Positions 15,306 through 24,265 of a DNA stretch of 32,474 bases are shown in pieces. Made by a program: the position numbers and the translations under genes. The notes under the pieces were generated by a model, which saw only the letters and a program-made list of their open reading frames with translations, was not told the DNA's origin and made no database searches. Source of the DNA: an uncultured Bacteroidales bacterium (GTDB taxonomy: Bacteria; Bacteroidota; Bacteroidia; Bacteroidales; P3); NCBI GenBank assembly GCA_900317955.1, contig ONIP01000030.1, positions 1 through 32,474 on the forward strand, given 5' to 3'. Each line of letters opens with the position of its first letter. Position 1 is the first letter of the stretch.

Positions 15306-16628
15306 CTATTCGTTAGCATACGTACCAGCATATTCATCCTCTTCCTCGTCATGGTAAACCTCTTCGTGAACAGGCTGGGCATCCTGAACGCTGTCCTTCT
15401 TCATGTATTCCCACCCGCGTGGAGGGCGTTTGCAGTTGCTCACACTGCCCTGGATATAGGCAATCTCTTCTTCGGTCAAATCCTTGTCTCCTGGGATAAA
15501 ATGCTCACGCCAGAATGGGAAATCCTCGACCAATTCACCCGAGTAATAGAAATCGAAGCCGATAGCCCCAAAGGTGTAGGTCTCCCCATGCACTTTAATA
15601 TGGCTGCCGCCACAGACTGGATTCGGTTTGGGAACCGACTGGGCAAAGCCCACGTTGAACAGTGTGAACAAAATGTCAGGACGGTTGCTGATGTCATACC
15701 CGGCACGCTTCCATTGAATCATGGTTTGATGCAGGATACAGGCAGTATAGAGATACGAATACAGATGGTTGCGATAATCGACCAAACGGTTGTAACGCTC
15801 GTCTTCCTGGGCTTGACCTTCGACCGTATAGTCGAGCAAATGCTCATAACGGGGTCCCATATAAAACGGCGAGGTAGGGTCTTTCATGTGTTCTTCGATA
15901 GCCTTGGCAGTCGAAATCTTGATACCGTTTACGCCGTAGGAAAACTGAGACTGGACACTGAGCACTTTCACAGGGCCGAGATATTTTTTGAAGTTCTCTC
16001 GGTTGGTGTTGAATAGACGGATTTGTTCGCCAATCAGACAGCCGACGATGAGGCGAGGTTCCACACCTGTAAGGCGTCCAGCCTCGGCGATAAGAGCCTT
16101 GTCGCGCACGATAGCCTCTTTCAAAGCTGGCCACTCGGGGCCTTCCATCCACTTTATCACATTGGGCACCTGCTGCTGTGGGTAGCGGTCAATAACCTTC
16201 TCGACCTCTTGAAGCAAGTTGTTGAATTCCGTCATATCGTCGATATAGATACCCGAAGCGGCAATCATCTTGTCAACAAGCATGGGGTCATGGCCGTATT
16301 GTGCAGCGGTGGTGATAAGCTGTGCATTAACAGGATAGAACTTACTGAAAACTGCAAGCTTAAGATACTGCTTCATCCAGCGACGCTGTATCTGTTCTTG
16401 CGTGAGCTCCACATCTTTCAACGCTTCCATCTCGTTGACGGAAAGCATATAGCGCGAATTCTTATCAACGGCACCCCTGTTATTGGTAAGCCCGAGCTGA
16501 TAGACAGCCCAGGCTCCAATTATTGCAAATCCGGCAAGGGCAAACAGCCAGACCACACAATCCAGGATTTTGCGGCCTGTGCTGCGCTCACGCCATTCAC
16601 GGAAAGCTATGCCAAGTTTCGAAGCCAT
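15306..16628 (-). CDS. Membrane-anchored protein with lysozyme-like (DUF1402-type) domain
   Basis: 440 residues. A basic N-terminus (FREWRERSTGRK) is followed by one membrane helix (about residues 27-47); the rest should be periplasmic. The segment GVEPRLIVGCLIGEQIRLFNTN (about residues 190-210) with a glutamate in GEQ, then QSQFSYGVNGIKISTAKAIEEHM, and LFTLFNVGFAQS ... YTFGAIGFDFYYSGEL, resembles DUF1402 and other lysozyme/transglycosylase-fold proteins, where such a glutamate follows the first helix of the fold. Peptidoglycan cleavage is therefore possible but unproven. The C-terminus is acidic (YHDEEEDEYAG). Its start overlaps the end of nhaD by 22 bases, so the two are translationally linked. 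Confidence 0.55.
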   Translation of the reverse strand: MASKLGIAFREWRERSTGRKILDCVVWLFALAGFAIIGAWAVYQLGLTNNRGAVDKNSRYMLSVNEMEALKDVELTQEQIQRRWMKQYLKLAVFSKFYPVNAQLITTAAQYGHDPMLVDKMIAASGIYIDDMTEFNNLLQEVEKVIDRYPQQQVPNVIKWMEGPEWPALKEAIVRDKALIAEAGRLTGVEPRLIVGCLIGEQIRLFNTNRENFKKYLGPVKVLSVQSQFSYGVNGIKISTAKAIEEHMKDPTSPFYMGPRYEHLLDYTVEGQAQEDERYNRLVDYRNHLYSYLYTACILHQTMIQWKRAGYDISNRPDILFTLFNVGFAQSVPKPNPVCGGSHIKVHGETYTFGAIGFDFYYSGELVEDFPFWREHFIPGDKDLTEEEIAYIQGSVSNCKRPPRGWEYMKKDSVQDAQPVHEEVYHDEEEDEYAGTYANE

Positions 16629-17977
16629 TCTACTTTCTCAAAGAGTGTGACATCCATCAACACAAAAACGATTGCACCGGCAATGTAGCCGACCAGGGCT
16701 TTGAGGGTGATGTTTTTGAGGTACCAGATAAAGTCGATTTTCTCCATGCCCATGACGGCCACACCGGCAGCAGAGCCGATGATGAGGAGGCTACCACCCG
16801 TACCGGCACAGTAGGCGAGGAACTCCCAGAAGGGATGGTTCACCTCGAAGAGTGCGCCATCGCCAAGGGGATACATGCCCATGACAGCTGCCACCAACGG
16901 CACATTGTCCACCACAGAAGAAAGAACACCGATGATAAGGTCGATGATAAAGAAGCCCACAGGTTCGTTGCCCATTTTCATGCCCAGGAAAGTGCTGTCA
17001 AGTCCCGAAGCAAGGCTGGCAAGAATGCCTGCATCCTTGAGGCATGCAACTGCCATAAGAATACCGAGGAAGAAAAGGATGGTAGGAACGTCGATATGCT
17101 CCAAGGTGGAGACTGCGGTAGGCAGTTTGTGTCCATCCTTCTCGTATTTGCGGCTGACAATCTCTGTGGTCACCCAAAGTACGCCAAGTCCGAAGAGCAT
17201 GCCCAGATAGGGAGGCAGATGGGTGATGGTCTTGAAAATGGGAACAAAGATAAGTGCAGCGATACCCATGATAAGGATAAGGCGGCGGAGGTGCACCGGC
17301 ACATCCACTCCGCTTTGCTCACTCTCGGGACGGGTAATGTCGCCCTTAAGGGTAGCACCCACTATGATAACAGGCACAGCCATGCACACAAGCGAGGCCA
17401 CCAGTGTTTTAACCATGATATTGACAGTGGTCACCTGTCCTCCGATCCAAAGCATGATGGTGGTCACGTCGCCGATGGGGCTCCATGCACCGCCCGCATT
17501 GGCAGCCAGAATAACCATACCTGCAAAAAGCCAGCGTTCCTTCTTGTCGGCAATGAGTTTACTGAGCAGTGCGCACATAACGATGGCGGTGGTCATGTTG
17601 TCGAGCAATGCCGAGAGGAAGAAGGTGAGGATACTCAGCTCCCAGAGGAGTTTCTTCTTGTTGGTAGTGACAATCTTGTCTGTAATGATACGGAAACCTT
17701 GATAATCCTCAATAAGGGTCACGATAGTCATTGCACCCAACAGGAAGAAGACTATCTCGGCCGTCTCGCCCAGATTATCAATCAGATTGTCTGTTATGAA
17801 AAACCGCCATTGCTCAGGACCAAGGTCTGGACGGAAGATTCCATTACAGAACGAAAAAACAGCCCACAAGGCAGTGCCCAGCAGAAGAGCCGTTGCTGTT
17901 TTGTTCACCTTCAGAGGGTGTTCCAAGGCTATACAAGCATAGCCTAATATAAAAAGTGTAATTAATGCGATTACCAT
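16607..17977 (-). CDS. nhaD: Na+/H+ antiporter, NhaD type
   Basis: A 456-residue inner-membrane protein with about 12 hydrophobic segments, matching the NhaD family (IT superfamily). Landmarks: ETAEIVFFLLGAMTIVTLIEDYQGF, LSALLDNMTTAIVMCALLSKL, LAANAGGAWSPIGDVTTIMLWIGGQ, FFLGILMAVACLKDAG, VVDNVPLVAAVMGMYPL and GTGGSLLIIGSAAGVAVMGMEKIDF. The paired DN motifs are typical ion-binding sites of this family. It exports sodium or lithium in exchange for protons. It starts 21 bases after the yidC stop and overlaps the next gene by 22 bases, so yidC, nhaD and the lysozyme-like gene look like one operon. Confidence 0.93.
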   Translation of the reverse strand: MVIALITLFILGYACIALEHPLKVNKTATALLLGTALWAVFSFCNGIFRPDLGPEQWRFFITDNLIDNLGETAEIVFFLLGAMTIVTLIEDYQGFRIITDKIVTTNKKKLLWELSILTFFLSALLDNMTTAIVMCALLSKLIADKKERWLFAGMVILAANAGGAWSPIGDVTTIMLWIGGQVTTVNIMVKTLVASLVCMAVPVIIVGATLKGDITRPESEQSGVDVPVHLRRLILIMGIAALIFVPIFKTITHLPPYLGMLFGLGVLWVTTEIVSRKYEKDGHKLPTAVSTLEHIDVPTILFFLGILMAVACLKDAGILASLASGLDSTFLGMKMGNEPVGFFIIDLIIGVLSSVVDNVPLVAAVMGMYPLGDGALFEVNHPFWEFLAYCAGTGGSLLIIGSAAGVAVMGMEKIDFIWYLKNITLKALVGYIAGAIVFVLMDVTLFEKVEWLRNLA

Positions 17978-17998
17978 ATCTTGAATTTTATTTAGTTT

Positions 17999-19990
17999 TT
18001 ATTTTCTCTTCTGTTGCTGCTTCTGCATCTCTTCGGTCATGCGCTGCATCTTTTCAAGACGCTTCTCGAAACTGCTCTTTTTCTGAGGAGCATTCTTATG
18101 CTTATTGTCGTAGGCAGCCATGCGGGCTCGCACTTTCTTTTCGCTCGTGAATTTGCGAATCAGTATCATCTGGGTCATCGTTATTGCCAACGAGCAGAAA
18201 TAATAGAGGTTCAATCCGGCAGCCATGCTATTGAACATGAACAGCAGCATGAACGGCATAAAGTACATCATGAACTTCATTCCCGGCATGTTGGCCTGCA
18301 TCTGCTGACCTTTCATGGTATACCATGTATAGAAAAGTTGCATGGCAAACATACACAGACAGAACAACGAAACGTGGTCTCCATACAGCGGGATGTTGAA
18401 TCCGAGGTCAAGAATGCTATCGTATGTCGACAGGTCGTTACACCAGAGGAACGATTTCTGCCTCAATTCTATCGAAACAGGATAGAACATGAACATAGCG
18501 GTAAGTATAGGCATCTGTATGAGCAGCGGCAGACATCCTGCCATCGGGCTGTACCCTGCCTTCTTCTGCAGTTTGCTCATTTCACGTTGTTTCTGCAACG
18601 CATCCTCTTGGTTGGGGTATTTCTTGTTGAGGGCATCCATCTCGGGTTTCAGGATACGCATAATAGCCGAACCCTGATAAGATTTGAAAGTGAGAGGGAA
18701 CAGCACCAGTCGCAACAGAATGGTGAAGACGATGATGATAACACCGTAGTTCCAGTTGAATGTCTCAAGGAAGTTGAAAACCGGGATAATCAAATAACGG
18801 CTCACAAACTTTGAGAACACCCACCATCCCAACGGCAACATCTTCTCAAAACCGCGATGCATGGCGCGCAAGTCGCGATATTTTGTGGGACCAAAATAGA
18901 AATGCATTCCTACATTGCAATCACGGTCGCTCTTGTACGGCATTCCAATTGTGCTACTCATATCGCACAGATAACGGCTGTCCTTGTTGCTTTTGTCAAC
19001 TGACTGGCTCATGTCGACATTCTCGAACGAACTGTCTGCCACAAGTATAGCACAGAAAAACTGCTGTTTGAAAGCCACCCACTCGACTGATGTCTTCACC
19101 TGTTTGTCAGCATCACGGCCACGGCCCACTTCATCGACATCATCGTTCAAGGCCTTGTAATATATGCTGCTGTAGAACTTCTCCGGGTCTTTGTTACGGT
19201 TCTTGCTGCCTCGGCTGCTGGCATCCACCTTCTCTTGGCGGTTCATCTTGTTGTGCCACTCAAAGTCCATATAGTCGGTTGCACGAACCACATCCTTTAG
19301 GCCATGGAAATTGATGTCAAAATCAACATCATATTCATCACCAATCACGGAATAGCGGAACTCAATATACTTGTCATGATTCAGACCGGTGCTGTCACCT
19401 ACGTATGCACGGAAATAAAGAACAATCGATTCGTTGGAGGCAACCTCGTACACGCTGTCGCCAGTTATCGGAAGCAGCTGTTTGCCATTATACTCCCTAA
19501 AGGCTGTAAATACAAGATCTTTGGTATTAATAACCCTTGTATCCTCAGTAGAGAATATAAGGTTCATATTATCGTCGGCAGGAGTGATAAGCTGCAACGG
19601 CAGACTGTCATAGGTAGTGTATTTGCCAAGAATCACCTCGCGAACCTGGGCTCCAATATTGGTGAAGTTGACCGTCATCAACTCATTCTTGACAGTAACA
19701 TTGACTGTATCACCAAATGCATTGGCATTGAACACGCCCATGTCTCCGCGCTTGTGTATCTGCAACTGACGCATCGCACTTGTGTCTCCCTCTGCTGCGA
19801 GGCTGTCCAGCTTGGCTTTCTCGGCCGCTACACTGTCCGCGTATGCTATGCTGTCCTGCATTGCTCTCTGCACGGAGTCATACACACGCTGACGCTCTGC
19901 TATCTCCTCCTTGCTGGGCGACACCCACACCATATAGCCAACAAAAATGGCCATAATTAACACGATTCCTATAACTGACTTTTTATTCAT
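17999..19990 (-). CDS. yidC: Membrane protein insertase YidC
   Basis: 663 residues, typical for the long Bacteroidota YidC. Layout: an N-terminal signal anchor (about residues 5-23, VIGIVLIMAIFVGYMVWVS); a large periplasmic beta domain (about 60-400); then the conserved 60KD_IMP core with membrane helices, starting near WNYGVIIIVFTILLRLVLFPLTFKSY, with KMQKLQ-type coiled loops (MSKLQKKAGYSPMAGCLPLLIQMPI), MFMFYPVSIELRQ and MKFMMYFMPFMLLFMFNSMAAGLNLYYF. The tail is very basic (ending QKQQQKRK), which in this family helps ribosome binding. It inserts proteins into the inner membrane alone or with SecYEG. A promoter lies at 20044. Confidence 0.97.
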   Translation of the reverse strand: MNKKSVIGIVLIMAIFVGYMVWVSPSKEEIAERQRVYDSVQRAMQDSIAYADSVAAEKAKLDSLAAEGDTSAMRQLQIHKRGDMGVFNANAFGDTVNVTVKNELMTVNFTNIGAQVREVILGKYTTYDSLPLQLITPADDNMNLIFSTEDTRVINTKDLVFTAFREYNGKQLLPITGDSVYEVASNESIVLYFRAYVGDSTGLNHDKYIEFRYSVIGDEYDVDFDINFHGLKDVVRATDYMDFEWHNKMNRQEKVDASSRGSKNRNKDPEKFYSSIYYKALNDDVDEVGRGRDADKQVKTSVEWVAFKQQFFCAILVADSSFENVDMSQSVDKSNKDSRYLCDMSSTIGMPYKSDRDCNVGMHFYFGPTKYRDLRAMHRGFEKMLPLGWWVFSKFVSRYLIIPVFNFLETFNWNYGVIIIVFTILLRLVLFPLTFKSYQGSAIMRILKPEMDALNKKYPNQEDALQKQREMSKLQKKAGYSPMAGCLPLLIQMPILTAMFMFYPVSIELRQKSFLWCNDLSTYDSILDLGFNIPLYGDHVSLFCLCMFAMQLFYTWYTMKGQQMQANMPGMKFMMYFMPFMLLFMFNSMAAGLNLYYFCSLAITMTQMILIRKFTSEKKVRARMAAYDNKHKNAPQKKSSFEKRLEKMQRMTEEMQKQQQKRK

Positions 19991-20043
19991 ATCTATCTAT
20001 TGTTCATTATTTTCCACTATTCCGCCACATTATTAACGGAATT

Positions 20044-20052
20044 GCAAAGTTA
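20044..20052 (-). promoter_or_regulatory. -7 promoter box for the yidC operon
   Basis: Minus strand TAACTTTGC, a perfect TAnnTTTGC match, 54 bases before the yidC start codon. It is divergent to the promoter at 20126. Confidence 0.6.
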
Positions 20053-20125
20053 CGATTATTTTCTCAATCATAACTATATAAAAAAATATTTTTCTAAAAA
20101 GTGTGAATTATTCAAAAGAATTTCG

Positions 20126-20134
20126 TAATTTTGT
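20126..20134 (+). promoter_or_regulatory. -7 promoter box for the small lipoprotein gene
   Basis: TAATTTTGT (consensus TAnnTTTGY), 22 bases before the ATG at 20156. Confidence 0.5.
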
Positions 20135-20155
20135 ACTTTCAAATAATAGTGCAAC

Positions 20156-20572
20156 ATGAACATCAAGTATTTCCGTTACGCATTCATTTTATTGGCCGTT
20201 ACGCCTATTTTATTCATCGGATGCAACCGTTCTCAGCCTACCCCTGAGCCCGTTTATGACACAATTGCTATCGAGCCCGAGCCCGAACCTGTCATCGAAG
20301 AGCCTATCGTTGAAGAACCTGTGGTTAAGAGAAACACCACTCCCGTCCAACGGCAGTCCGTACGCAAAGAACCTCAAAAAGAAGAAGTACTATACATCTC
20401 AGGCCATGGCGCCAACGGCCGTGTGTGGGGACATATCACCATGAAAGGCAACAAAGGTAGAGGCAGCGTCACCGACGAACACGAAAACGCCCTCACCGTC
20501 ACCTGCACCCGTCAAGGCGAGGAGCTCATCTGCTACGACCAGAACAGCAGGCAATACATCTTCCGTCTCTGA
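20156..20572 (+). CDS. Small lipoprotein with Pro/Glu-rich linker
   Basis: 138 residues. Signal peptide with lipobox LFIGC (cysteine at residue 23), so it should be anchored in the inner or outer membrane. Residues 28-55 form a linker of repeated PEPEPVIEEP-type units, a typical extended spacer. The C-terminal 70 residues (YISGHGANGRVWGHITMKGNKGRGSVTDEHENALTVTCTRQGEELICYDQNSRQYIFRL) form a small beta-rich domain with two cysteines. No known function is recognised. The N-terminal transketolase gene starts 32 bases downstream on the same strand. Confidence 0.7.
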   Translation: MNIKYFRYAFILLAVTPILFIGCNRSQPTPEPVYDTIAIEPEPEPVIEEPIVEEPVVKRNTTPVQRQSVRKEPQKEEVLYISGHGANGRVWGHITMKGNKGRGSVTDEHENALTVTCTRQGEELICYDQNSRQYIFRL

Positions 20573-20604
20573 CACTTTTTATTCACACAACAATCCTCAT
20601 CATC

Positions 20605-21456
20605 ATGAAAACCATCTCCCAACTTGAAACAATCGCCACGCAAGTACGGCGCGACATACTACGTATGACCACCGCTGCCAAATCCGGCCACCCAGGCGGC
20701 TCTCTCGGTACCGCTGACTGGATGACCGCAATGCAGTTCAACATCCTCGACCACGACCCCGCCAAATTCACCATGGAAGGTACCGGTCAAGACATGCTCT
20801 TCGTTTCCCAAGGCCACATCACCCCCGTCATCTATAGCACCATGGCGCGCCGCGGATTCTTCCCCGTCGAGGAGCTTAAGACTTTCCGCCAATTCGGCAC
20901 CCGTCTCCAGGGACACCCCTCCACTGAGCACGGTCTTCCGGGCATCCGCATGGCCAGCGGCTCCCTTGGACAAGGCATGAGCGTAGGCATCGGTGCCGCC
21001 CTCGGCAAAAAGATGACCGGCGACAACCACCTCGTCTACACCCTTCACGGTGACGGCGAACTCCAAGAAGGTCAAATCTGGGAAGCCGTCATGTTTGCCG
21101 GAGCCAAACATGTTGACAACCTCATTTCCACCATCGATTACAACCACCAGCAAATCGACGGCACCACCCAGCAGGTCATGGATCTCGGCGACCTCAAAGC
21201 CAAGTTCGAGTCCTTCAGGTGGACCGTCGTCGTTATCGATAACGGCAACGACATGCAGCAGGTTCTCGACGGCATGGCCAAAGCCAAATCACTTACCGGC
21301 CAAGGCAAGCCCGTCTGCGTTATCCTTACAACCGAGATGGGCTACGGCGTGGATTTCATGCAAGGCATCAACAAATACCACGGCTCCGTCCTCTCCGCCG
21401 ACGACCTGCCCAAAGCCCTTGCTCAGCTCCCAGAGACTGAACTCGGCGACTACTAA
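20605..21456 (+). CDS. Transketolase, N-terminal (TPP-binding) subunit
   Basis: 283 residues, the usual length of the separate N-terminal half (PF00456 part). It binds the thiamine diphosphate pyrophosphate end: SGHPGGSLG near residue 27, SQGHITPVIYS, ASGSLGQGMSVGIGAALG, and the metal-binding block GDGELQEGQIWEA with G149-D150-G151. Together with the C-terminal subunit it moves two-carbon units in the non-oxidative pentose phosphate pathway. The C-terminal subunit gene normally follows directly, but here it begins only at 32199, 10.7 kb away, with ten other genes in between. No second C-terminal half is seen next to it. The gene ends before a hairpin at 21537. Confidence 0.93.
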   Translation: MKTISQLETIATQVRRDILRMTTAAKSGHPGGSLGTADWMTAMQFNILDHDPAKFTMEGTGQDMLFVSQGHITPVIYSTMARRGFFPVEELKTFRQFGTRLQGHPSTEHGLPGIRMASGSLGQGMSVGIGAALGKKMTGDNHLVYTLHGDGELQEGQIWEAVMFAGAKHVDNLISTIDYNHQQIDGTTQQVMDLGDLKAKFESFRWTVVVIDNGNDMQQVLDGMAKAKSLTGQGKPVCVILTTEMGYGVDFMQGINKYHGSVLSADDLPKALAQLPETELGDY

Positions 21457-21536
21457 GCATCCCCCTACACCCTTATCCTTGATTAGACAGGGAAAAGATA
21501 CACATCGAATCACTACAGTAAATTAACGAAAAATAA

Positions 21537-21578
21537 ACCCCGTGGGAGTCATTCTCAAAACGGAAGCTTCTACGGGGT
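21537..21578. terminator. Hairpin between converging transketolase N subunit and T9SS protein genes
   Basis: Arms accccgt (21537-21543) and acggggt (21572-21578) around a 28-base loop. On the minus strand it is followed by a T-rich stretch (tttatttttc), so it most likely ends the gene that stops at 21598; it may work in both directions. Confidence 0.6.
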
Positions 21579-21597
21579 CTGTTTATAACTTAACAAC

Positions 21598-24153
21598 TTA
21601 ACGCAGCAAAGTCACCGTGCCGAAAGTTTCCATCATGCGTGAAGGGTCGCTGTTAGCGCGATAACGCGCCAACCATACATAGGCACCCTCCATACAGGGT
21701 TTTCCATTTACCGTGCCGTCCCAGACAGGATGCGGTCCCGCAATGCGGGCAATACGGCAGCCCCAACGGCTGTAGATAACCAGTTCCTCGACAACCGCAT
21801 CGTGGGTGACAAGATAAAAGAGGTTGTTGTCTATCCTGTCTGGTGTGAAGACATTGGGAGCCCAAATACTGAAATGGTCAACAGGAACCACACTTGCGAC
21901 GGTATCGGTGCAAATACCGTTATAAGCTACAAGGGTCAACCGAAAGCTGCCAATAGAAAAATCTGGAGTATAGTGAATCTCAGGGCTGTCGCCTAACTCA
22001 AAGCCATCTATCCACCAATAGCGCCCTTCGGAATTGACGCTTCGGTCAACAGCCGTGAGTGAAGGATGGTTCTCATCAATACGCTCAGGCGAATAATCCA
22101 TCCTTGCCTGTGGCTGGTGCAGCGGCGTGAGGGAAAAAAGTGTGTCGAACGTCCGGCAGCCATCAATATGGAGTGCGTAATCCGTAGCAACCGTAGGATA
22201 AACAACAATGCTGTCCCACGGCTGAGAGGAAAGCGTACTGTCTGTGGGCGAGGAAGTCCACCAAGATATAATATCATCAGTCCCTTCGGGAAACGTAGAA
22301 CGGAGCGTGTATCCCTGATTGCGGCAATCGGGCTCAATCACAATATCAGGGACGGGCGCATTCCGCAATACCATAAGATGCATCGTGACAACTGAATCGC
22401 ACCCTGCCACACTCTGCAGCGGAACAGAATAAGAACCCGAGTCGGCAAGTGCCATCCCATTCCAGAATAGGGTGTCGCCCGAACAGATACTGTCAGCAAT
22501 CTGGTAGGAATAGACTGGATTGACAGTAATAAGTTCCCATACAGTATCTCCCACCGGCGTTATTACCACCGCCACTCGATGCATTCCCTCGCTGTCGAAG
22601 GAAATGCGCATTGTATCAACCCCGGAGGCAAGCAACCGGCCATCCAACAGCCAATCAACACCAAGCGTGTCGTCCTTGGCAACAGTGATGGTTACCGTGT
22701 CGCCCATGCAGAGTTCATGGCGGTCGGCGTGTACCTCATATTCTGCACTGCGGACCGCCATACCAGCAATATAGGCATAACTTTCGACATCCCCAAGACC
22801 ATAAAACATGGCAAGGAAACGCCCCGTATCTGCATCAATAAGATGTTTTCCCTCATCAACTGTAAGGTAGGCATAACTATAGCCTCCCACGGTTGGAGTA
22901 AAACGGGAAGCAATACTCTGCCCGTCAAGCGTCATCAAGGAAACATAATTGGTGGCAGTAACAATATTGATGTAATGATTCGAAACCAAAGAGGTGGTGT
23001 AGACCGCCGTGACCATCCGGCTAATACCCTGTTCAACAGGCGGGACAACCACAGACGCAGGGTCACCCGGCATACCGCCATAAGCCATTCCTGAAATATA
23101 AAAACAGACCTGTGCGGGAGTAGAGGTGACAACGGGGAGTGCATCCGACTGATAAAAAGCCATCGAATCGCTCCACGGCAGAGAAGAAGACGGCCAGACA
23201 CTGGGCGCATGGTTAGCCAATAGAAACGTATACGACTCGCCAGCAGACAACGTCTTCACCGGCTGCCCCTCGATAGAGACAGTGCAATTATTTTCACGAG
23301 CTGTAACCTTCACCATATCCCCGATACACCAGCCCGAATGCCCGTCCACGGTATCGGCGACACGCCCCAGTGTGGGCATTACGACAAAATGGCGCCCCCA
23401 AAAGTCTGACGGGATACACTGTTCATACAGATGGTCACAAGCAGTGATAGCTTTGGGGACAGAGGTACACCTGTGCCCTTGAAAAACCGCCACTGGTTTG
23501 GAGGAATGAAAAAGAGTGCCGGAAAAGCCCGCTGAGGGATTAGAACTGGGCAAACCGCAAAACAGCCGACACACTTGCCCACGCATCATAAACACATTGA
23601 GCGTATCTCCCGGACGATAAAGAATATTACCTTGAAAAGTGGTAACATAATCATTCATAACCACACGTAGGGAAGTGCTGTCATAAGGGGCCACAACATA
23701 CACTTCCTGACCGTTGCTATGTTCACCATACGTTTGAGTCATATAATTGCACCGCAAGAGAGGCGTGGGAAGGACTGCGGTCATATCATGACTCGCCTGC
23801 TGATAATTTGAGGCATAGACAACCGCGGGCGCAGACGTAGATATATGCCAACCATCGTCGCACATGCTGTAGCCATAAACTGGTGACGGCTGGTGAGCAG
23901 GCACTTGCACACGTGCAATCCCGTCACTGAGCGTCACCACTGTATCCCATCCACGCTGAGGATTGGAGATATGTGCCGTGCATTCGTATTCCGATGCCAC
24001 TATCAAATAACACGAAATGGGATGGGCACTGCCGTTGTTATACATAAACGCCACCCAAAAGTCCGTCCCCGTCAGACTGGGCACAATCTGTTGCGCCCGC
24101 AATGGAACTGTCGCAAATAGTAAACATGTGTATAATAACAAACGTCTCGTCAT
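21598..24153 (-). CDS. Large T9SS protein with IgGFc-binding-like N-terminal domain and type B sorting domain
   Basis: 851 residues with a signal peptide (MTRRLLLYTCLLFATVPLRAQQ). Residues about 25-340 match the IgGFc-binding N-terminal domain pattern (PF17517): GTDFWVAFMYNN, repeated beta strands, YASNYQQASHDMTAVLPT, PVAVFQGHRCTSVPKAITACDHLYEQCIPSDFWGRHFVVMP. The middle holds Ig/PKD-like segments with the DSICSGDTLFWNG...YSVPLQSVAGCDSVVTMHLMV repeat often found in Bacteroidota adhesins. The end (WAPNVFTPDRIDNN ... LVIYSRWGCRIAR ... VWDGTVNGKPCMEGAYVWLARY) is the gliding-motility-type CTD (TIGR04131, type B), which leads to T9SS export and surface attachment. A likely adhesin or matrix protein; actual IgG binding is not implied. 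Confidence 0.85.
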   Translation of the reverse strand: MTRRLLLYTCLLFATVPLRAQQIVPSLTGTDFWVAFMYNNGSAHPISCYLIVASEYECTAHISNPQRGWDTVVTLSDGIARVQVPAHQPSPVYGYSMCDDGWHISTSAPAVVYASNYQQASHDMTAVLPTPLLRCNYMTQTYGEHSNGQEVYVVAPYDSTSLRVVMNDYVTTFQGNILYRPGDTLNVFMMRGQVCRLFCGLPSSNPSAGFSGTLFHSSKPVAVFQGHRCTSVPKAITACDHLYEQCIPSDFWGRHFVVMPTLGRVADTVDGHSGWCIGDMVKVTARENNCTVSIEGQPVKTLSAGESYTFLLANHAPSVWPSSSLPWSDSMAFYQSDALPVVTSTPAQVCFYISGMAYGGMPGDPASVVVPPVEQGISRMVTAVYTTSLVSNHYINIVTATNYVSLMTLDGQSIASRFTPTVGGYSYAYLTVDEGKHLIDADTGRFLAMFYGLGDVESYAYIAGMAVRSAEYEVHADRHELCMGDTVTITVAKDDTLGVDWLLDGRLLASGVDTMRISFDSEGMHRVAVVITPVGDTVWELITVNPVYSYQIADSICSGDTLFWNGMALADSGSYSVPLQSVAGCDSVVTMHLMVLRNAPVPDIVIEPDCRNQGYTLRSTFPEGTDDIISWWTSSPTDSTLSSQPWDSIVVYPTVATDYALHIDGCRTFDTLFSLTPLHQPQARMDYSPERIDENHPSLTAVDRSVNSEGRYWWIDGFELGDSPEIHYTPDFSIGSFRLTLVAYNGICTDTVASVVPVDHFSIWAPNVFTPDRIDNNLFYLVTHDAVVEELVIYSRWGCRIARIAGPHPVWDGTVNGKPCMEGAYVWLARYRANSDPSRMMETFGTVTLLR

Positions 24154-24239
24154 CCGGAAAAGATTTTATAAATAACGCAATTAACCCTATAATATTACGA
24201 ACAAGAAGAAATTATTTCTACAGAACGGACTTTTTTTCG

Positions 24240-24248
24240 TATTTTTGC
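24240..24248 (+). promoter_or_regulatory. -7 promoter box for the VWA protein gene
   Basis: TATTTTTGC, a perfect TAnnTTTGC match, 17 bases before the ATG at 24266, giving a very short leader. Confidence 0.6.
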
Positions 24249-24265
24249 AGATATTATTACCCATA

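Noticed and set aside
16523..17947. A 474-codon open frame on the plus strand opposite nhaD
   Set aside because: It is rich in H, K, E, D and C without domain sense and runs antisense to the clear NhaD protein; the open frame is a by-product of nhaD codon usage.
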